In this document: in pieces, positions 43,637 through 52,763 of the stretch
Numbering within the stretch: the stretch's first letter is position 1
Layout: the number at the start of each line of letters is the position of its first letter
NCBI GenBank assembly: GCA_963771015.1
Contig: CAVYRN010000009.1
Coordinates: 628,394-692,393 of the forward strand
Length of the DNA stretch: 64,000 nucleotides
DNA from: CAVSJJ01 sp963771015
GTDB lineage: Bacteria; Actinomycetota; Actinomycetes; Actinomycetales; Dermatophilaceae
Reading direction: 5' to 3'
Notes under the pieces: model-generated
What the model was told of the DNA's origin: nothing
What the model saw: only the letters and a program-made list of their open reading frames with translations
The model's database searches: none
Position numbers and translations under genes: made by a program

Positions 43637-44746
43637 ATGCCCACCGTCACCGTCAGCGGACTGCCCGACCTCGTCGCCGTCCTTCCCTACCAGCTCGGCT
43701 ACCACCCCCGGAGCTCGGTCGTCGCCGTCTGCCTGCACGGCCGCCGCATGGGGATGGTGGCCCGAACCGACCTGACCGAGGCCGCACACATCCCGGACGT
43801 CGTCGGTGTCCTCGTGCCACCGCTGCTGCGGGAGCGGCCCGAGGTGGTCCTCCTCATCGGCTACGAGGACGAGGCCGGTCGTGCCGAACCGGTGATGGCC
43901 GGCGTCGCGGCCGCTCTCGAGGCCGCCGGGGTCGTCGTCGGCGACGCTGCTGTCGTCCGCGCCGACCGGTGGTATGCCCTGTGGGGCACCGCCGAGAGGC
44001 GGTGCCCTCCGGAGGGCCTGCCGGTGCCCGTCGCGGCGGACGTTCCCGGGGCGGCCTCCTACGTCCAGGCCGAGGTGGCCCCCCTGGCCGACCGTGACGA
44101 CCTGGCCAGGCTGGTCGCCGAGGACACGGCGGCGTCCGCAGGTGTCGAGGCGGCGGTCGCTGCCCTGCGGGCCCGCATGGAGTCCGGCCGACCTCCGAGC
44201 CGTCCCGGGCGCGTGTGGGGCCGCATCCTGTCGACGAAGGACGACGTCCGCAGCGTCGCCGAGCTGTCGGCCGGGCAGGTCGCCGCGGCCGCCTACTCCC
44301 TGCATGATCTCGGCTGGCGCGACGGCCTCATCGCTTCGGCCGCGCCGGGATCGCTTCCGCTCGACGCCCTCGACCGGGGCGTCGTCAGGCTGCTGCGGCG
44401 CACCGTGCCGGGTCCGGGGGCGGACGTGGCCGCCGTCACCCGCGTCCAGGCCCGGCTTCTCGAGCTGTGTCGACGGGTTCCCGACGCGTGTCCCGAGGAG
44501 GCCGCCGAGGTCTGCGCCCTCACCGCGTCCGTCACCTGGGCGACGGGCAGCGGTGCCGTGGCGAGGGATGCGCTCGACAGGGCGCTCCGGCTGCGGCCCG
44601 GCCATCGGCTCGCCCGGCTCGTCGAGCAGCTTCTGGACCTCGGGGTGCGGCCGACGGGCCTGACCGGGCCGTCCCCGGGCTCGGGGGCCGTCTCGAACCC
44701 GGACGGCGAGGGCCCCCGCGGGCACCCTCGGCTTGCCGCGGGGTGA
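43637..44746 (+). CDS. DUF4192 family protein
   Basis: 369 residues from ATG 43637. DUF4192 actinobacterial proteins begin with a segment like VSGLPDLVAVLPYQLGYHPRSSVVAVCLHG, seen here, and contain LGTAER-type and DRWYALWG segments. The C-terminal third is helical, resembling a TPR-like repeat (ATGSGAVARDALDRALRLRPGHRLA). Function unknown. Confidence 0.85.
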   Translation: MPTVTVSGLPDLVAVLPYQLGYHPRSSVVAVCLHGRRMGMVARTDLTEAAHIPDVVGVLVPPLLRERPEVVLLIGYEDEAGRAEPVMAGVAAALEAAGVVVGDAAVVRADRWYALWGTAERRCPPEGLPVPVAADVPGAASYVQAEVAPLADRDDLARLVAEDTAASAGVEAAVAALRARMESGRPPSRPGRVWGRILSTKDDVRSVAELSAGQVAAAAYSLHDLGWRDGLIASAAPGSLPLDALDRGVVRLLRRTVPGPGADVAAVTRVQARLLELCRRVPDACPEEAAEVCALTASVTWATGSGAVARDALDRALRLRPGHRLARLVEQLLDLGVRPTGLTGPSPGSGAVSNPDGEGPRGHPRLAAG

Positions 44747-44804
44747 GGCCTCTCAGGGTCCGGACGCGGGGCTGCCGAGGCGGCCCTGCCCCCGTATCAT
44801 GGCG

Positions 44805-44915
44805 CCAGGTCATGAGTCCCAGCGCCAAGCCCCGGCTCGCTGGGCGGCAACCCTCCTCGCGGTGGGGTGCCCCGGGTGATGACCCGGCCGCGCCGAACGG
44901 AGCGGCAAGCGCGAG
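44805..44915 (+). ncRNA. SAM-IV riboswitch upstream of metX
   Basis: P1 GGTCAT (44808-44813) pairs with ATGACC (44879-44884). The core repeats the blocks of the metY riboswitch (AAGCCCCGGCT, GGCGGCAACC, GGTGGGGTGCCCCGGG). A P5 hairpin (GCCGC/GCGGC, 44887-44906) follows. It should repress metX when S-adenosylmethionine is high. Confidence 0.93.
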
Positions 44916-44933
44916 TCGAGGAGTCTCCTACCG

Positions 44934-46058
44934 ATGTCCGTTTCCGCACCCAGGGCGCTGCGGGCCGTGTGGCGCGAGGGTGACGACCCTGGGCGCCGGC
45001 GCTTCGTCGATGTCGGACCGCTCGGCCTCGAGACCGGGGCACACCTGGCCGGGGTCCGGGTCGCGTACGAGACGTGGGGGACGCTCAACGAGGCCGCCGA
45101 CAACGCGGTGCTCGTCGAGCACGCGCTGACGGGGGACAGCCACGTCGAGGGTCCCGCCGGCTCTGGCCATCCCACGCCCGGGTGGTGGGATGGGCTCATC
45201 GGGCCGGGGCGCCCGCTCGACACGACCCGGCTCTTCGTCGTGGCGAGCAACGTCCTCGGCGGTTGTCAGGGCACCACCGGTCCCTCCTCGCTCGATCCGA
45301 TGGGCCGTCCGTGGGGGAGCCGCTTTCCGTTCGTCACCATCCGTGACCAGGTGGCCGCGGAGTCGCTGCTCAGCGACGCACTCGGCATCGAGCGTTGGCA
45401 CGGCGTCCTGGGGGGGTCCATGGGAGGCATGCGCGCCCTGGAGTGGGCGGTGTCCCACCCGGACCGGGTCGAGACGGCGATCGTGCTCGCCGCGGCGGCA
45501 TACGCCACTGCCGACCAGATCGCCTGGTGCCAGCCCCAGCTGCTCGCCATCCGCTCCGATCCGGCCTTCCAGGGCGGCGACTACTACGACGGCGACGGCC
45601 CGCTGACCGGTCTGGGCCTGGCCCGACGGATCGCCCACACGACCTACCGCAGCAGCTGGGAGCTCGACGAGCGGTTCGGCAGGGCTCCCCAGGGCGCCGA
45701 GGAGCCCCTCGGTGGCGGGGGACGGTATGCCGTCGAGAGCTACCTCGACCACCATGCCGGCAAGCTCGCCGCTCGCTTCGACGCGAACAGCTACGTCGTC
45801 CTCACCGAGGCGATGAACAGCCACGACATCGGCCGTGGCCGCGGCGGTACCGAGGCGGCTCTCGGCCGGTTCGACGGGCACCTCGTCGTCGCCTCCGTCG
45901 ACAGCGACCGGCTCTACCCCGGCCGGCTCACCGACGAGATGGCCCTGCTGTCCCCCTCGGCGACGCGGGCGTCGATCACGTCGCCGCACGGCCACGACGG
46001 CTTCCTCATCGAGATTGCGCAGGTGGGCGGGCTGATCCGCGATAGCCTCGGGCTGTGA
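44934..46058 (+). CDS. metX: Homoserine O-acetyltransferase
   Basis: 374 residues, ATG 44934. An alpha/beta hydrolase that activates homoserine for methionine synthesis. HALTGDSHVEG, NVLGGCQGTTGPSS, the nucleophile in LGGSMGGM (Ser about residue 162), NSHDIGRGRGG and SPHGHDGFL fit MetX. Whether acetyl or succinyl is used depends on one or two residues and is not certain. It supplies the substrate of MetY at 28740-30059, and both are controlled by SAM-IV riboswitches. Confidence 0.95.
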   Translation: MSVSAPRALRAVWREGDDPGRRRFVDVGPLGLETGAHLAGVRVAYETWGTLNEAADNAVLVEHALTGDSHVEGPAGSGHPTPGWWDGLIGPGRPLDTTRLFVVASNVLGGCQGTTGPSSLDPMGRPWGSRFPFVTIRDQVAAESLLSDALGIERWHGVLGGSMGGMRALEWAVSHPDRVETAIVLAAAAYATADQIAWCQPQLLAIRSDPAFQGGDYYDGDGPLTGLGLARRIAHTTYRSSWELDERFGRAPQGAEEPLGGGGRYAVESYLDHHAGKLAARFDANSYVVLTEAMNSHDIGRGRGGTEAALGRFDGHLVVASVDSDRLYPGRLTDEMALLSPSATRASITSPHGHDGFLIEIAQVGGLIRDSLGL

Positions 46059-46124
46059 CGCCGGGCCCGTCCGGTACCGTCGCACGAGCAGTCGCAGCGA
46101 ACATCTTGCGGAGGAGGATCAGTA

Positions 46125-46520
46125 GTGGCCATCGTCGTGGGTTACGTGCCGACCAAGGAGGGCCGGGCCGCCTTGGACCGGGCCGTCGAGGAGGCTGAGC
46201 TGCGGCATACCCAGCTCGTCGTCATCAACTCCAGCCGCGGCGGCCGCGACCTCGACGCCGACGAGGCGCGCGAGAGCGAGAAGGAGCTGCAGCGGGTCCA
46301 GGACCAGCTGGAGGGCTCTGGCCTCGGTGTCGACGTCCGGCACCTCGTCCGCGGCAACGAGCCCGCCGAGGACCTCATCGCGGTCGCGAACGAGGTGTCC
46401 GCCGACCTCATCGTCATCGGCCTGCGGCGACGCACGCCGGTCGGCAAGCTCATCCTGGGCTCCAACGCCCAGCGCATCCTCCTCGACGCCCCCTGCGCCG
46501 TGCTGGCCGTCAAGGGCTGA
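46125..46520 (+). CDS. Universal stress protein (UspA-like)
   Basis: 131 residues, GTG after GAGGAGG. Single Usp domain: MAIVVGYVPTKEGRAALDRAVEEA, VVINSSRGG, and GLRRRTPVGKLILGSNAQRILLDAPCAVLAVK. The ATP-loop is close to G-x2-G-x9-G(S/T), but the second Gly is replaced by Arg, so nucleotide binding may be weaker. Confidence 0.9.
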   Translation: MAIVVGYVPTKEGRAALDRAVEEAELRHTQLVVINSSRGGRDLDADEARESEKELQRVQDQLEGSGLGVDVRHLVRGNEPAEDLIAVANEVSADLIVIGLRRRTPVGKLILGSNAQRILLDAPCAVLAVKG

Positions 46521-46644
46521 GCCCCGGAACGACGGGAATGCCGCGGGCCTCTCGGACGTTGGTACATCGGCGTCTCCGCAGGTCGGGGCGCCACCTCACC
46601 CCTCCTCGACCCCGGGGGATGCGGTGTCCGCGGCGGCGGCGATT

Positions 46645-46650
46645 TATAAT
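46645..46650 (+). promoter_or_regulatory. Perfect -10 element (TATAAT) upstream of the sigma factor
   Basis: TATAAT inside GATTTATAATGG, about 145 bp before the sigma-factor start, is the clearest -10 hexamer in the window. No good -35 hexamer is seen 17 bp upstream. It could drive transcription of the sigma gene. Confidence 0.45.
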
Positions 46651-46795
46651 GGTGCGAATGGTTACGGACGGGGAGGGCGTTCTCGGCGCATGTGGTGCCC
46701 TCTCGAAGACCGGAACCGACTGACGAACACCTCTGCAGACCCGTCCCCCGCCACCCCTGCGTGGGCTGGTCCGTGCTCGCGACGAAAGGTTGTCG

Positions 46796-48412
46796 GTGTC
46801 GCTCGTGTCCTCCAAGCAGTCTGACCAGACCCGGTCACGCGCCGTCCCCGCCCGAGCTGGCGCGAGCGCTCGCACGAGCACCGCGAAGGCCGACACCACG
46901 TCGCGCGCCGCGGCATCCGCATCCAAGAAGAAGAAGGCGACCGCACTGAAGACCTCCGCAGCCAAGAGCCCCTCAACGTCCCGAACCTCCGCGTCCGCGA
47001 CCGCGAAGAAGGCGGTGCCCGCCACGAAGGCCGGGTCGACGAAGGCGGCCCCGGCCACCAAGGCCACGGCGGCGAAGAAGGCCGCACCCGCCTCGGGGCG
47101 GTCCGCCACCAAGGCCCCGGCGGCGAAGAAGGCGGCGCCCGCCAAGGCCGCCGCGTCGGCCGGACGCGCGTCGACGACCCGCAAGGCCGCTGCCGCAGCC
47201 GCGCCAGCTGCGAAGCGCACCACGAAGGCCGCTGCCTCGGTCGCCGGGGGGAGGGCCACCGCGAAGACCGCCCGCGCGGCGGGTGTCGACGCAGATGACG
47301 GCAACGGGGACGCCGACCCCGACGACGCGGAGCTCGCCAAGGACGCCGTCCCTGCGGGCGACGGAGCCGCGGACGACGACGAGGGCGACGGCGCCAAGGC
47401 CAAGGCCGGCTCGAGCGACGACGAGGAGTCCGAGGACGCGGGCTTCGTCATCCGCGACGACGACGAGGAGGACGCGCCGGCCCAGCAGGTCGTCACCGCG
47501 GGGGCAACGGCCGACCCGGTCAAGGACTACCTCAAGCAGATCGGCAAGGTCGCCCTCCTCAACGCGGAGCAGGAGGTGGAGCTCGCGAAGCGGATCGAGG
47601 CGGGGCTGTTCGCCGAGGAGAAGCTCAACAGCGGTGAGAAGCTCGACATGAAGGTCAAGCGCGAGCTGTGGTGGATCGCCCAGGACGGCAAGAAGGCCAA
47701 GAACCACCTGCTCGAGGCCAACCTGCGCCTCGTCGTCTCGCTGGCCAAGCGCTATACCGGTCGCGGCATGCTCTTCCTCGACCTCATCCAGGAGGGCAAC
47801 CTGGGCCTGATCCGTGCGGTCGAGAAGTTCGACTACACCAAGGGCTACAAGTTCTCGACCTACGCGACGTGGTGGATCCGCCAGGCGATCACCCGGGCGA
47901 TGGCCGACCAGGCCCGGACCATCCGCATCCCGGTCCACATGGTCGAGGTCATCAACAAGCTCGCCCGTGTGCAGCGCCAGATGCTCCAGGACCTGGGTCG
48001 GGAGCCCACTCCGGAGGAGCTGGCCAAGGAGCTGGACATGACCCCGGAGAAGGTCGTCGAGGTCCAGAAGTACGGCCGCGAGCCCATCTCACTGCACACC
48101 CCTCTTGGTGAGGACGGCGACTCCGAGTTCGGCGACCTCATCGAGGACTCCGAGGCGGTCGTCCCGGCCGACGCCGTGAGCTTCACCCTGCTCCAGGAGC
48201 AGCTGCACTCGGTCCTCGACACCCTCTCCGAGCGCGAGGCCGGTGTGGTGTCCATGCGGTTCGGGCTCACCGACGGCCAGCCCAAGACCCTCGATGAGAT
48301 CGGCAAGGTCTACGGCGTCACCCGCGAGCGGATCCGCCAGATCGAGTCCAAGACGATGAGCAAGCTGCGCCACCCGAGCCGCAGCCAGGCCCTGCGGGAC
48401 TACCTCGACTGA
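46796..48412 (+). CDS. sigA: Principal (primary) RNA polymerase sigma factor
   Basis: 538 residues from the GTG at 46796, chosen because AAAGG lies six bases ahead (a TTG two codons earlier leaves no spacing). Residues 1-160 are Lys/Ala/Pro/Ser-rich with histone-H1-like AAKKAAPAK repeats, then an acidic stretch. Region 1.2 starts at VKDYLKQIGKVALLN, region 2 has LIQEGNLGLIRAVEKFDYTKGYKFS with the -10 contact helix TYATWWIRQAITRA, and region 4 has VTRERIRQIESKTMSKLRHPS. It serves housekeeping transcription (sigA/hrdB type). Confidence 0.95.
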   Translation: MSLVSSKQSDQTRSRAVPARAGASARTSTAKADTTSRAAASASKKKKATALKTSAAKSPSTSRTSASATAKKAVPATKAGSTKAAPATKATAAKKAAPASGRSATKAPAAKKAAPAKAAASAGRASTTRKAAAAAAPAAKRTTKAAASVAGGRATAKTARAAGVDADDGNGDADPDDAELAKDAVPAGDGAADDDEGDGAKAKAGSSDDEESEDAGFVIRDDDEEDAPAQQVVTAGATADPVKDYLKQIGKVALLNAEQEVELAKRIEAGLFAEEKLNSGEKLDMKVKRELWWIAQDGKKAKNHLLEANLRLVVSLAKRYTGRGMLFLDLIQEGNLGLIRAVEKFDYTKGYKFSTYATWWIRQAITRAMADQARTIRIPVHMVEVINKLARVQRQMLQDLGREPTPEELAKELDMTPEKVVEVQKYGREPISLHTPLGEDGDSEFGDLIEDSEAVVPADAVSFTLLQEQLHSVLDTLSEREAGVVSMRFGLTDGQPKTLDEIGKVYGVTRERIRQIESKTMSKLRHPSRSQALRDYLD

Positions 48413-48503
48413 CGGCGGTGGGCGGGCGCTCACCACGCTGCGCGTCGTCCGCCTGCAGGAGGACGAGGGCGGCGCTCCGGGCCCGTCGGGGTGGCCCAGG
48501 TGG

Positions 48504-49397
48504 TCACCAGGAGACGTCTTGGCAGCCGCTGTGGGTGGCGGGCTCAACCTGCAGGGTGGCGTGCTCGACGCCGATTGTGGTTCGCATGACCTCCCCGGCC
48601 TGGTCCAGGACGCCGTGGGCGTCGACGTCCTCGGCGGTGACCAGGTGGGCTGTCGCGACGTTCATGCCGGAGGTCAGGGTCCAGACGTGGAGGTCGTGTA
48701 CGTCGCTGACGCCGGGGATCGCGGATAGTGCGCCGACCACCTCCTCAGGGTCCACCCCGGCCGGGGCGTGCTGGCCGAGCACGGCCAGGACCTCCCGCCC
48801 CAGCATGACCGCCCGAACGGCTACGAAGGCGGCGATGGCCAACGCGATACCGGTGTCCCAGAACGCCCTTCCGGTGGAGGCGACGAGGGCCCCTGCGAGG
48901 ATGACACCGAGCGAGCCGAGGGTGTCGGCCATGACCTCGAGGTAGGCACCCTTGACGTTGAGGGACTCGCCGGCGCCGCCTCGCAGCAACACGACGCAGA
49001 CGAGGTTGATGGCGAGCCCGGTGGCGCCGACAAGAAGCATGGGCCGCGAGGACACCTCCGGTGTGGAGCCGATCCGGCCGAACGCCTCGACGGCGATGTA
49101 GCCCGACACCCCGAGCATGAGCAACACGGCCAGGCCAGAGGCGAAGACCTCTGCGCGATACGACCCGAACGTGCGACGACCGGTGGTATCCGGGCGCGCG
49201 GCAATACGGGTGGCCACCAGGGCGGCACCGAGTGCGACGACGTCGGCGGCCATGTGCCCGGCATCCGAGAGCAGCGCGAGCGAGCCCGAGACCACGCCGG
49301 TGACGAGCTCGACCACGAAGAACAGGGCGACGAGTCCGAATGCCGTCCGCAGCCGCCACCGGTGTGTGGTGCCCGCGGATGCGGGACCGCCACTCAC
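48504..49397 (-). CDS. Cation diffusion facilitator metal exporter (CzcD-like)
   Basis: 297 residues from the GTG at 49397, overlapping the ArsR stop by 4 bases. Six membrane segments. The first metal site is in LLSDAGHMAADVVALG (HxxxD) and the second in LEVMADTLGS (ExxxD where many relatives have HxxxD). The C-terminal cytoplasmic domain VSDVHDLHVWTLTSGMNVATAHL is typical. It exports zinc, cadmium or cobalt using the proton gradient and is controlled by the ArsR gene upstream. Confidence 0.92.
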   Translation of the reverse strand: MSGGPASAGTTHRWRLRTAFGLVALFFVVELVTGVVSGSLALLSDAGHMAADVVALGAALVATRIAARPDTTGRRTFGSYRAEVFASGLAVLLMLGVSGYIAVEAFGRIGSTPEVSSRPMLLVGATGLAINLVCVVLLRGGAGESLNVKGAYLEVMADTLGSLGVILAGALVASTGRAFWDTGIALAIAAFVAVRAVMLGREVLAVLGQHAPAGVDPEEVVGALSAIPGVSDVHDLHVWTLTSGMNVATAHLVTAEDVDAHGVLDQAGEVMRTTIGVEHATLQVEPATHSGCQDVSW

Positions 49398-49801
49398 CGA
49401 GCACCCTGCGCCGAGCCCGCTGCTTCGTCGTGTCGGACGTGCTCGCGGGTGAGGTCCAGCATCATGCGCACGTGGGCATCCGCGAGGCGGTAGAAGACCA
49501 GTCGACCCTCGCGGCGCCCGGCCACGATCCCGGAGGCGCGCAGCATACGCAGTGCCTGGGAGACCGTGGACTCCTGGGTGTCGGTGGCGGCGGCGAGGTC
49601 GCACACGCAGAGCTCGCCGGCCTCCAGCAGTGCGTAGAGCAGGCGGGCGCGTGTCGGGTCACCGAGGAGCTTGAACAGACCCGCGGTGCGGGCGAGGTCG
49701 CCCTCCGCGAGGGACGCATCGCGAACCTGCTGCACCTTCTCTGGGTGGACGCACGGGACGGCGCATGAGGCCAAACCAACGACTATTTCATCTGAACGCA
49801 T
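49394..49801 (-). CDS. ArsR/SmtB-family metal-responsive repressor
   Basis: 135 residues, ATG 49801. Winged helix ESTVSQALRMLRASGIVAGRREGRLVFYRL. The ELCVCDLA helix carries a Cys pair and the N-terminus has CAVPCVHPE, a Cys/His set like those of CadC/CmtR-type Cd/Zn/Pb sensors. It is predicted to repress itself and the overlapping CDF exporter, binding the inverted repeat over its own start codon. Confidence 0.9.
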   Translation of the reverse strand: MRSDEIVVGLASCAVPCVHPEKVQQVRDASLAEGDLARTAGLFKLLGDPTRARLLYALLEAGELCVCDLAAATDTQESTVSQALRMLRASGIVAGRREGRLVFYRLADAHVRMMLDLTREHVRHDEAAGSAQGAR

Positions 49802-49810
49802 GATCAGATG
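49789..49810. promoter_or_regulatory. Candidate ArsR-type operator
   Basis: CATCTGA (49789-49795) and TCAGATG (49804-49810) are perfect inverted repeats with an 8-base spacer that covers the start codon of the ArsR gene, a plausible binding site for its product. Confidence 0.6.
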
Positions 49811-49910
49811 TTAGCAGGGGCAGGACGTCGATAACGGCGGCGCCGGGCCGTCCGCCACTGCTTAGCCTGCGCTTCCGTCGTGCCACCTGCGCTCGCTGGG
49901 TGCCACCTGG

Positions 49911-50123
49911 TCAGACTGGGTCGAGGCGGAAGCCGATCTTCAGGCCCACCTGAACGTGTGCGACCTCGCCGTCGGCGAGCTGGCCACGGATCTCGGTCAC
50001 CTCGAACCAGTCCAGGTTGCGCGTCGTCTCGGCCGCCCGGCCGACCGCATTGCGGACGGCCGCATCGACGCCGTCCGAAGACGACCCGACGACCTCGATG
50101 ACCCGGTACACGTGATCCGACAT
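49911..50123 (-). CDS. Dodecin family flavin-binding protein
   Basis: 70 residues. YRVIEVVGSSSDGVDAAVRNAVGRAAETTRNLDWFEVTEIRG, with the Trp of the flavin sandwich, is a standard dodecin. Dodecins form hollow dodecamers that store flavins or coenzyme A and protect against photoreactive flavin. The gene stands alone. Confidence 0.92.
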   Translation of the reverse strand: MSDHVYRVIEVVGSSSDGVDAAVRNAVGRAAETTRNLDWFEVTEIRGQLADGEVAHVQVGLKIGFRLDPV

Positions 50124-50345
50124 CGTTGCCTCCCAGCATGGGGTTGTGGCCGACGACGTGGCTGTCGTCGCGGCCGGCGCGTACGAGAATCATCGCGCGA
50201 AAGGGTGCCGCGGAGGCGGTACCGGGCGGTCCCGATCGGGGGACACCATGATCTGCTTGACCCCGAGTTCCGGATGCTCGAGCACATCAGAACCCTTCTC
50301 GGCTATGCGATCGGCGCCGTCGCCACACGATGTCTCCGGTCTGAG

Positions 50346-51662
50346 CTACTCGCAAGCGATGCCGTCACCGTCGCGATCGAGCTTGCTTGAGTACCCGGGC
50401 TGGCCCCTGAGGATTGGGGCCGCGCCCGCTGCCCGCACGGCGGTGCAGTTGGCGTAGTAGACGTCGGCTGGCGCCCTAGGGGCTGGTGCCGGGGCCGTGG
50501 TCCTGGTGCTGCTCTTGGGCAGGGCGGCCGTTGTGGGGGCTGGCCCGCTGGCAGGAAGGGCCGTGGTGGCGCAGCCGGACAGCACCCGGACCATGGCGTC
50601 GCGTTCGGCGGAGGTGACCCACACCTTGTACTTGGCCTTGACCGCGACCTGCCGGGCAACGTACTCGCACCGGAAGGACGTGTTCGAGGGAAGCCACGTC
50701 GCCGTGTCCCCGTCGCCCTTGGCGCGGTTGGCTCCGGCGTCCACGGCGAGCAGGTTCAGCGGGTCGTTCGCGAACGCCAACCGCGTCCCTGCGGCCCACT
50801 TCGCGGCGCCCTTCTGCCATGCGTCGGACAGGGCGACGACGTGGTCGACGTCGATCTCGCTGGCGCCGCCGTAGAAGAAGCGGATCGTCTTGCCGGTGTA
50901 CGGGTCCGACTTGAGGGTGCCGGCGAGCACTTTGCAGGAGTTCTTCATACGCCTGTCCGTCAGGTCTCGGCGCAGGATGTCGTTGCGCGTGTCGCAGCCG
51001 TTGCGGTCGGCGTCGAACCACGACTGACCGAACGCGTCCCGCGAATAGCCGGTCTTGGGGGCGCGGCCCTTCACCGTCAGCCATGCGACAGCAGCCAGCG
51101 CGGTGCCCTTGCTCGCAGTCTCGGGGCTGACCGTCGACGTCGTGGCCGAAGGTGTTGGGGTCGCGGGGGCGGTTGGCGACGTGCTCGGTGACGGCGTCGT
51201 GTGTGGTGTCGAGGGTGTCGACGCGGCGGGTGCGGCGACCGGGGTGTCCTCTGGCGGGTCGGCGATCGCACCGCCGACCATGAACAGCCCAAAGGCGGCC
51301 CCCAAGGCAATGCCTCCCGCTGCCCGCCCGCGCAGGCGTGCCCAGCCGACGCGGCCGCGGATGAGGGCGACGACCGCGACGACAAGGACATACGTCCCAG
51401 ACAGGATGAGGAAGCCGCTGGCTCCGTCGCTGGCAGCACCCAGGAGGGCGACGAGAACCAGCCCACCCCAGCCGAACCAGGTCGCGAGGCGCGGGCGGGC
51501 CTTGGCCACTGCCTGCGCCGCCGACCCACCGCCGGCAGCGGTGTTCGACTCTTCCGAAACTGCCGCCACTGCGGTTGACGGCGCGAAGTGCTCGGTCCAC
51601 CGAACCCCGTCCCAGTAGCGCGTGCCCTCGTCAGTGGGGTACCAGCCAGCAGGAGCGTTCAT
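50346..51662 (-). CDS. Membrane-anchored HNH nuclease-like protein with DUF2510 and excalibur domains
   Basis: 438 residues. Order: DUF2510 (MNAPAGWYPTDEGTRYWDGVRW), two or three transmembrane segments (about 60-135), a Ser/Thr/Pro-rich stalk, an HNH/GmrSD-type nuclease domain (about 200-330; IDVDHVVALSDAWQKG and FANDPLNLLAVDAGANRAKGD with the metal His), a second Pro/Ser linker, and a C-terminal excalibur calcium-binding domain (KLDRDGDGIACE). The catalytic part probably faces outside, so extracellular DNA breakdown or colony competition is plausible. Confidence 0.88.
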   Translation of the reverse strand: MNAPAGWYPTDEGTRYWDGVRWTEHFAPSTAVAAVSEESNTAAGGGSAAQAVAKARPRLATWFGWGGLVLVALLGAASDGASGFLILSGTYVLVVAVVALIRGRVGWARLRGRAAGGIALGAAFGLFMVGGAIADPPEDTPVAAPAASTPSTPHTTPSPSTSPTAPATPTPSATTSTVSPETASKGTALAAVAWLTVKGRAPKTGYSRDAFGQSWFDADRNGCDTRNDILRRDLTDRRMKNSCKVLAGTLKSDPYTGKTIRFFYGGASEIDVDHVVALSDAWQKGAAKWAAGTRLAFANDPLNLLAVDAGANRAKGDGDTATWLPSNTSFRCEYVARQVAVKAKYKVWVTSAERDAMVRVLSGCATTALPASGPAPTTAALPKSSTRTTAPAPAPRAPADVYYANCTAVRAAGAAPILRGQPGYSSKLDRDGDGIACE

Positions 51663-51791
51663 GTTCGGTCTTCACAGCCCAACGTCGGCAGGGGTCCAGG
51701 TGGCTTGGACGCTACCGAGGGCCGTCACGCCACGAGGCGCAATCGGGGCGAGTGTGCTCGATCCGACACGTCACCCAGAACAGCTCGGAGC

Positions 51792-51838
51792 CGAACCCGC
51801 CATGCGTCGAACCCGCCATGCGTCGAACCCGCCATCAC
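51792..51838 (+). repeat. 16-base tandem repeat (2.9 copies)
   Basis: CGAACCCGCCATGCGT begins at 51792, 51808 and 51824 (the last incomplete). It lies between the HNH gene and the acetyltransferase and has no visible function. Confidence 0.75.
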
Positions 51839-51943
51839 TAGGTGGCAACCGTCAGCCCAGCACGTGGCGCTGTGACGCAGGGTCGCCAGTGTTCAGAGGT
51901 GCACGGGTTCGCGTCGGGGCGGCCATGGCTCGGCAGGCACGTG

Positions 51944-52525
51944 ATGGCGTTGTGGCACGCTCATCGTGTGTCTCCCAACGAGGTCCGCCTGCGGGCCCGC
52001 ACGGCCGACGACATCCCCGTCCTCGCGGCCTCACTGCTCGAACAACAGGCGGAGTCGCGCTATCCCTTCCGAGACCCGTTGCCTGTCCCCATCGAGGAGT
52101 TCCTCCACACGGACGACGCCCTGGGTGCCTGGGTGGCCGACGTAGATGGAGTACCCGTTGGCCACGTATGCCGCGTCGGTCCGGCCCACGGGTTCCCCGG
52201 TGCCGACGACCTCAACGCGGTGTGCGCCGCAGCGTACGGCTGCAGCCCGGGGGACCTGACCTGGGTCAGCGCGCTGTTCGTGGCAAGGGGAGCCCGCGGA
52301 CGCGGTCTCGGTCGCCGGCTCCTGGAGTGCGTCGTGATCGACGCCCGCCGGAACGGTCAGCACCCGTGCTTGGAGGTGCTCCCGGTTCATCCGGCCGCCA
52401 TGAACCTGTACCTGTCGACCGGCTGGCGGACCGTGCACCAGCTTCGGCCTGGCTGGCTGACCAGCGAGGTCGGTGAGCACGGACCGGATGTGAACGTGAT
52501 GGTCCTCGTCGATCGCCAGGGGTGA
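51944..52525 (+). CDS. GNAT acetyltransferase
   Basis: 193 residues from ATG 51944; GTG 51968 (VSPNEVRLRART) is equally possible and an extension to 51842 is open. The acetyl-CoA site is ALFVARGARGRGLGRRLLECVV and the end MNLYLSTGWRTVHQLRP fits GNAT. Substrate unknown. Next gene downstream is arr. Confidence 0.82.
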   Translation: MALWHAHRVSPNEVRLRARTADDIPVLAASLLEQQAESRYPFRDPLPVPIEEFLHTDDALGAWVADVDGVPVGHVCRVGPAHGFPGADDLNAVCAAAYGCSPGDLTWVSALFVARGARGRGLGRRLLECVVIDARRNGQHPCLEVLPVHPAAMNLYLSTGWRTVHQLRPGWLTSEVGEHGPDVNVMVLVDRQG

Positions 52526-52763
52526 ACGCGATCGGGTCATCCGGGCCGGTAGCCACGCGGCGGAGTGGGCCGGTCCGGTGTAGTCCGCGACTTCCTGTCC
52601 CGCGGTGAGCGTCGCGTTCGAGGCCGCCGCTTGACGGCAGATCGCTGAGGGGTCGTCATGGAGGTCGTTCCAGTTTCAGGATAGGGCGTGGGTGGGGGCT
52701 TGCGGCAAGGCCCGGTCGGAGCGGCAAACTGGCGCGTCCATCTCGTAGGCATAAGGAGCTAGC

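Noticed and set aside
51792..51838. Short tandem repeat as CRISPR or protein-coding repeat
   Set aside because: 16-base units with no spacer, not in a supported frame.
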